Assembly (NCBI GenBank): GCA_002428045.1
Contig: DIZZ01000102.1
Coordinates: 1-6,497 of the forward strand
Reading direction: 5' to 3'
DNA length: 6,497 nucleotides
Source of the DNA: Verrucomicrobia bacterium UBA6015
Lineage (GTDB): Bacteria > Verrucomicrobiota > Kiritimatiellia > UBA8416
Under the pieces are notes generated by a model, which did no database searches, was not told the origin of the DNA, and saw only the letters and a list, made by a program, of their open reading frames with translations. Of this stretch, positions 1-6,000 are shown in pieces. Made by a program: the position numbers and the translations under genes. How positions within the stretch are numbered: the first letter of the stretch is position 1; each line of letters starts with the position of its first letter.

Positions 1-2
1 CG

Positions 3-95
3 TATCGTTCGTCGGTCTTTGATGCGGGTGAGGGTGGGTTCTGGCAGGCGGTGGAATGGGATCTGCCAGCGGACATCGCGACGGATACCGCGGGG
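3..95 (+). other. Lead-in module before LamG A (truncated at window start)
   Basis: Residues 1-31 contain S-S-V-F-D-A-G followed by F-W-Q-A-V-E-W. This matches the segments before the other two LamG domains (F-E-S-A-I-L-D-A-E-G...W near 539-557, and a degraded form near 283-294). It is a short predicted beta module that I cannot tie to a named family. The N-terminal part lies upstream of the window. Confidence 0.55.
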
Positions 96-3000
96 CTGGT
101 TGGGCTCTGGCGGATGAATGGATCCTGGGCCGATGCGATCGGCGGGGTGATAGGGGTGCCTTCCGGCGCGACGCTGATTACGGATACCCCCAAGCTAGGC
201 ATCGGTGCAGCCCGTTTCGATGGCACCTCCAGCGCGAGTTTTTCCCTTGGCAAGGCCGTGCGGTCGCTGGAGTTCTGGGTGGCTCCGAATGGTTCCGAGG
301 GCGGGCTGCTGGAACTGAATCCGGGTTCGACGAATGCCGCGAATGGCCGGGTGGCCGTGGTCTCCGCCAATGGCGTGCTGCGCCTGGAAGGCACTGGCGC
401 GGCGGGTGCCCAGCTTTTTGTGAATGCGCGTGACCGATCACGGGAACTGCTGCCGGGGTGGAATCATGTGGCCCTGATCCTGGCGGCGAATGTGACCGTG
501 ACCAACATGACGATCGGTGTGGCCGGGGGGGCCAACTGGCCGGGGATGATGGATGAGCTGGCGGTCTATAGCCGTGCCCTGCTCAAGGCGGATGCCGTGC
601 AGCGGGTCGCCAGCGGCGTGCCGCAGGCCGGGGGACGCGTCACAGCGAAGGCGCGTTTCGGCAATGCCCTGCCGCTCACGGGGGCCTTCTCGGGCAGCTA
701 CCAGAGCGGACAGGCCATCGGGATTGCCGGGCAGCGCTATTTCCAGTATGAGCTGGAGTTGAGCGGCGGCGGGATGGTGACCCCGGCGGTTGGTCAGGTG
801 CGCGTGGTCTCCAGTGCGGGGACCTTTGCCAGTCGGACGCGGGCGGATTTCGCCAAGGGCGATTTCGGCGGGCTGACCACCTGGCATGGCGATACCCTGC
901 ATCTGGTGGATCTGGCGGATCGCGGGGCGGTGGGGCTCACCGCCGTGGGGCAGACCGGCCTGGCTGCGCTGTGGAAGATGGACGAGGCCTCCTGGACCAC
1001 GGCCGGTGCGCAGGTGCTGGATGCAGCCGGTTCGCGGCATGGCTCGCCCGTGGGCGGGGCAGCTACCGAATCGGCCGGAGGCCTGGGGCTCTACAGCGGC
1101 AAGTTCAGCGGCAGCGGCCAGTATGTGGCCTTGCCTGCGGTCTCGCTGCCCGCCGATTTCGCGGTCTCGATTTGGTTCCAGGGCAGCAGCACCAACCGGG
1201 CGGCGCTGGTGGCGACCGAGCTCACGGGCAGTCGTTCGTATGCGCTGGAGCTGAACGGCGACGGGGCGGCGGCTGCGCCCGGACAACTGACCTTGGTGCT
1301 CAACGGGACCGGCGGGCAGGTGCTGGTACCCTCTTTGCGGCGCGACCTCAACGATGGGCGCTGGCATCATGTCGTGGCCATGCGGCAGGGGCAGCAGGCG
1401 CATCTGGTGGTGGACGGTGTGCGTGAGAATTCTGGCAACATCAGCGGCGCTGTCGAGGATTACGGTGCCGGTCCGCTTTTCCTGGCGCGCTATGGGGCCG
1501 ATGCGATCTACTTTGCCGGGGCGCTCGACGACCTCAGTCTCTGGCAGCGGGCACTGACCCCCGGCGAGATCGGTCGTCTCTCCAGTGCGGGCTACGAATC
1601 GGCCCGGACGGCAGACTTCGAGTCGGCCATCCTCGATGCCGAGGGGGCCTCGATCTGGGAAACGCTCGACTGGACCGCCAATGGCCGCTTCGGCAGCGGC
1701 TTGCCGTCGACCGACAGCGGGCTGCTTGCGCTGTGGCGTGGCGAGGAGTCGGCGGGGCATCTGACCAACTCGGTCGCCAGCGGCACCCTGACGGCCACGG
1801 CCTATTCGTTGACCTACGGGCAGGCCGGGACCTTCGGCCAGGCGATCGGGTTCAACGGCACCAGCGGGTATGGCAGCGTCCCGCACAGTGCCCCGCTCGA
1901 GGCGGGGACCTTCTCTCTCTCGCTCTGGGTCTATGTCGAGGCCGACAACGCCCGCACCCTGATTGATAAGCGCACGGCGGGCTCTGGCTACGGGCTGGCG
2001 ATGGATGCCCAGCGGCGGCTGGTATTATGGATTTCCGGCAATGCCTGCATCGCCCCGGTCCCCCTCATGCGCGAAACCTGGATGCACATCGCCGCGACCT
2101 ATGACGGCACGCGCATGCGCCTTTATCTTGACGGTCGGCAGGTCTGCGAGTACACGCCGATGGGGGCCAATCCCGCCTCGGCGGCACCGCTGGTGATCGG
2201 GCGCGCCTACAGCGGCGGCGGGTTCTTCCGCGGGATGATGGACGAGATCGCCTATCACAACCGTGCCCTGGGCGCCCAGGATGTGGCGGCGCATTACCGG
2301 GCAGGGAAGGGCACGCTCGCCATCCAGGTGCGCAGTGCAGCCTCCACACCGCTCGACGGGGTGCCCTATGTCGGGCCGGATGGCACACCGGACACTTGGT
2401 TCACCGCCCCGTCGGCAGGCAATCTGCTTGGCGTGGTCTCGATCAACCGGTATTTCCAATATCGCGGCCAGTTGCGCAGCGAGGATCACCGTTTCTCCCC
2501 CATGCTGCATGGGGTCTCGGTGGCGGCCTCGCGTTATCCGGAAGAAGCGCCCTGGGTGACCCCGACGGAGGCTACGGGGTATCCCTTCCTCGGGGAGCTG
2601 ATCGGGTTCGAGCACACGCGCACGTTCAATGCCGGCACGGATGTTCGTTACCAGATCAGTGGCGATGTCGGGATGGGTGCCAGCAACCGCTGGTTCTACT
2701 ACAACACCAGTTCGAAGCAATGGACACCGCAGGAACAGACCAATGCACTGAGTGTGTACAACCTTGAGACCAGCCCCATAACGGATGTCGTGGCCAATAT
2801 CGGCAAACTCTACAGCCAGATCTACAACACCACCGGTGGTGTGTTCCGCTTCAAGGCCTTCCTCAAATCGGGCGGCGACCAGCAGGTGGCGGTGAGCAAT
2901 GTGACCGTGACCGCCTCGCGCGGACGGGTGGTTGTTGTCGCCCCGAACGGCGAGGAGCGGGGCGACAAGGCACTGATCACCGCCGTGCCGACCACGATCC

Positions 3001-6000
3001 ACTGGTCCTGGGCGGGAACGGTCAGTGATAACCTCGAACTGGCCTATTCGATCAACGGGTATGCCGGGCCGTTCACGGTGATCTCCGCCGGTCTGGCCAA
3101 GGGCGCTGGCGGCACGAACGCACTGGCGTGGGCCACGCCGCAGCCGCCCTCGGGGGTCTCGGGATTCACGAACGTGGTGGTGCGGATCCGCGATCTGGAC
3201 GATGCCACGGTGATCGACTATTCCGACCGCCCATTCGAGATCGTGCAGCGGTTCAAGGTGATTGTACCTAACGGCGGCGAGCGCTGGTATGTGGGTGAAA
3301 CCAATGCGATCCGCTGGGCATCGGCGAATGATCTCAGTGTGCGTTCGTCGATCTATATCGCTCCCGACGGGGTGAATTTCTATGCTAATGAAGGCGGCAT
3401 GATGATCGAGTTCGCGGCAACGAACCAGAATGCCTCGACCGACAACCTGTATACCTGGGCAACGCCTCGGAATATGTCATCCCTGCTCTCGACCAACGCC
3501 AAAATTCGCATACAGGCACCGAACGGTTCCTATGCCGACGACTCGGATAGCGAATTCGCCCTGGTCGGCGTGGTGGTGACCACGCCGACGGCGGGTCAGA
3601 AGGTCAAGCGCGGCGACCCGTTCATCATCACCTGGCGCTCGATCGATGCCGGTACTAACGTGCATGTGGATGTCTCGCTGGATGGCGGGGTGACCTACGC
3701 GCAGAACATCTACTCCTTCGTGGACAACGCGGATGGCGATAATTCCCTCGTCTGGGATGTGACCCAGGCGGAGAGCGACACGACCGTTCTGCGCGTCCGG
3801 TCGCTTTCGGATGGACGGATCATCGGCTATTCCGAGCCGTTCACGATCGCGGGGGTCGACGTGCTCGCGCCGGACGGCGGCGAGGAATGGCTGACGGGGA
3901 CAACCCAGACCATCCGCTGGGTGGCGGGCGGCGCGGGCGATACCGTGAGCCTCTTCTACACGGACCTGTATGCGGAGACGAACACGGTGTGGCTGCCGAT
4001 CGCCCAGAATGTACCCAATACCCTGTCGTATGCGTGGGTAGTCAGCGAGCGGGTCTCGCCGCAGGCGCGGGTGAAGATCCAGTCCGACGAGGATGCCAAC
4101 CTGAATGCGATCTCGGGACAGAACTTCAGCATTGCCGGTGTGCGGGTGACCTACCCGAACCTGTTCAACGACACCCTGGTGATGGGGTCGAATGCGGTCA
4201 TGACCCATGCCGGTGCCCCGATGGGCTGGCAGCGGGTGAAACTGGAGATTAGTTATGACCGAGCCGAGACCTGGCAGGCGTTGGGGCCGAGCGCGGAGGA
4301 ATGGAGCCTGCGCCAGTGGTTCGAGTTCCGTCCGACCTTCCCCTCGAGCCAGACCAAGGTGCGGGCGACGGTCCTGGATGCGACCCAGCCGGACCACGTC
4401 ACACCGATGACGAATGTGTTCGACCTCTCGGATGAGTATTTCACCGTCGAGGGCATCATCATGGAAGCCCCGCTGGCGGGATCCACCCACACGATGGGGA
4501 CCCAGACCGAGATCGGCTGGGTCTCGGCCGGTGCCGGCCCAAGTGTGGCCTCGATATACTATTCGCGCGAGGGCACGAATACCTTCCAGTTGATTGAGCA
4601 GGACGCCATCGTCAATCCGAACTATCCCGGACGATCCTCCTATGCCTGGGTGGTTCCTCCCACCCTGCGTCCGAGCAACCGGGCGCTGGTCAAGGTGGTC
4701 TGGGACAACTATTCGGCCATTAGCCAGCCCTTCACCCTGCGCGGGATCCGCATCACTTCGCCGACCAACGGGGTGGTCTGGACGGCCGGTACGCAGCGCC
4801 CGATATCGTGGGAATATGCCGGGTTGCATAGTTCCGCCAGTGGACCGCTCAGTCTTTCTCTTGATGGAGGATCAACGGTCACGAATCTGGATGCGTCAGC
4901 ACAGGTATCGGTGTTGTTGTATAACTGGTTGATAGATCCTGAAATCGACCCGTCGACCAATGCGATTTTACAGTTGCGCGTGGACGCATCGCCAAATCCG
5001 GCCGATGTCGGGTTCACCGCCCGTTCCGACCGCTTCACGATCAAGGGCATCAAGATTGTGGATCCGGCACCGGGCGGGGCCATGAAGCTGGGCGAGACCA
5101 ACACGATCGCCTTCATCGCGGCGGCGGCGGGCGACAAGGTGACGATCACCTACTCGGCTGATGGTGGCCTGACGTATGATCCGGTGCCGGTGGTGGCGGA
5201 TCTGCCGATTTCGACGGGCTCGAACACCTACAACTGGGCGGTGGAGCTCGATCGCATGCCGTCGACCAATGCCGTGATCAAGGTCACGGGCACGGCGGAT
5301 TCCAAGGTCTCGGGCGCCTTCCGCATGGGCGGCATCCGGGTGGATCGTCCGTTGGCGTACGACATCTGGGCGGTGGGCGAGAACAATGCCATCGCCTGGG
5401 TGGCACAGGTGGCTGAGCCGGTATTCAACATCGATCTGGTCTATGAGGACAACACCACCCTTAGTGTGGCCCAGAACGTGGCGGGCACCTCGCGGGTCTA
5501 TCCGCTGCCGGCGTCGGCCATGCGTGACCAGGAGTCGCTGAGTAACGTGGTCCTGCGTGTCTCGGACCGGCAGGGGACGGCGACGGCCTATTCGGCCCCG
5601 TTCCGCCTGGTCAGCCAGCCGATCATCGAGGTGGTCTCGCCCGCCGAGGGGGAGTACCTGCGCGTGGGCGACGAGGTGCAGGTCACATGGATCAAGGGCG
5701 GCAGCATGAATGCCGAGGATTTCACCGTGTGGTTCCTGGGTGACGGGATCGTCACCACGGATGTGACTCGTGCTATTTCCTTTAATTCTGATAATAATAC
5801 CTTCTCCATGCCCTGGGTGGTGCCCGACAAGCTGGGACCGACCCAGATCATGGTCACCAACAGCGCCAATTCGCTACTGACCGCCTTTTCGGGGAACTTC
5901 AATATCGTTGGCTCATTCGAATTGACCTATCCCAACGGGGAGCTGGGCGAGTCCCCCGTGTATGCCAACCAGACCAAGTCGGTCATCTGGCGCACCCAGG

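Noticed and set aside
56..433. 125-codon plus-strand frame starting with ATG
   Set aside because: Out of frame with LamG A, which shows clear family motifs over the same bases; the alternative product is Arg/Gly/Trp-rich and looks like no protein family.
886..1426. Overlapping plus-strand open frames of 122 and 151 codons
   Set aside because: Both are alternate-frame readings of LamG B and its lead-in module; no supported start context and no domain content.
438..1886. 482-codon open frame on the minus strand
   Set aside because: It is codon-aligned antisense to the real gene; stops in that frame need TTA, CTA or TCA on the plus strand, which are very rare here. Its own stop is the complement of the TCA serine codon at 438-440. 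The translation is Arg/Pro/Gly-rich with no recognisable domain.
2025..3002. 325-codon open frame on the minus strand
   Set aside because: Codon-aligned antisense; it ends exactly at the TTA leucine codon at 2025-2027 of the real gene and covers LamG C and the junction module.
3477..4829. 450-codon open frame on the minus strand
   Set aside because: Same codon-aligned antisense effect, overlying the well-conserved Ig-like repeats; no domain motif and His/Arg-rich composition typical of shadow frames.
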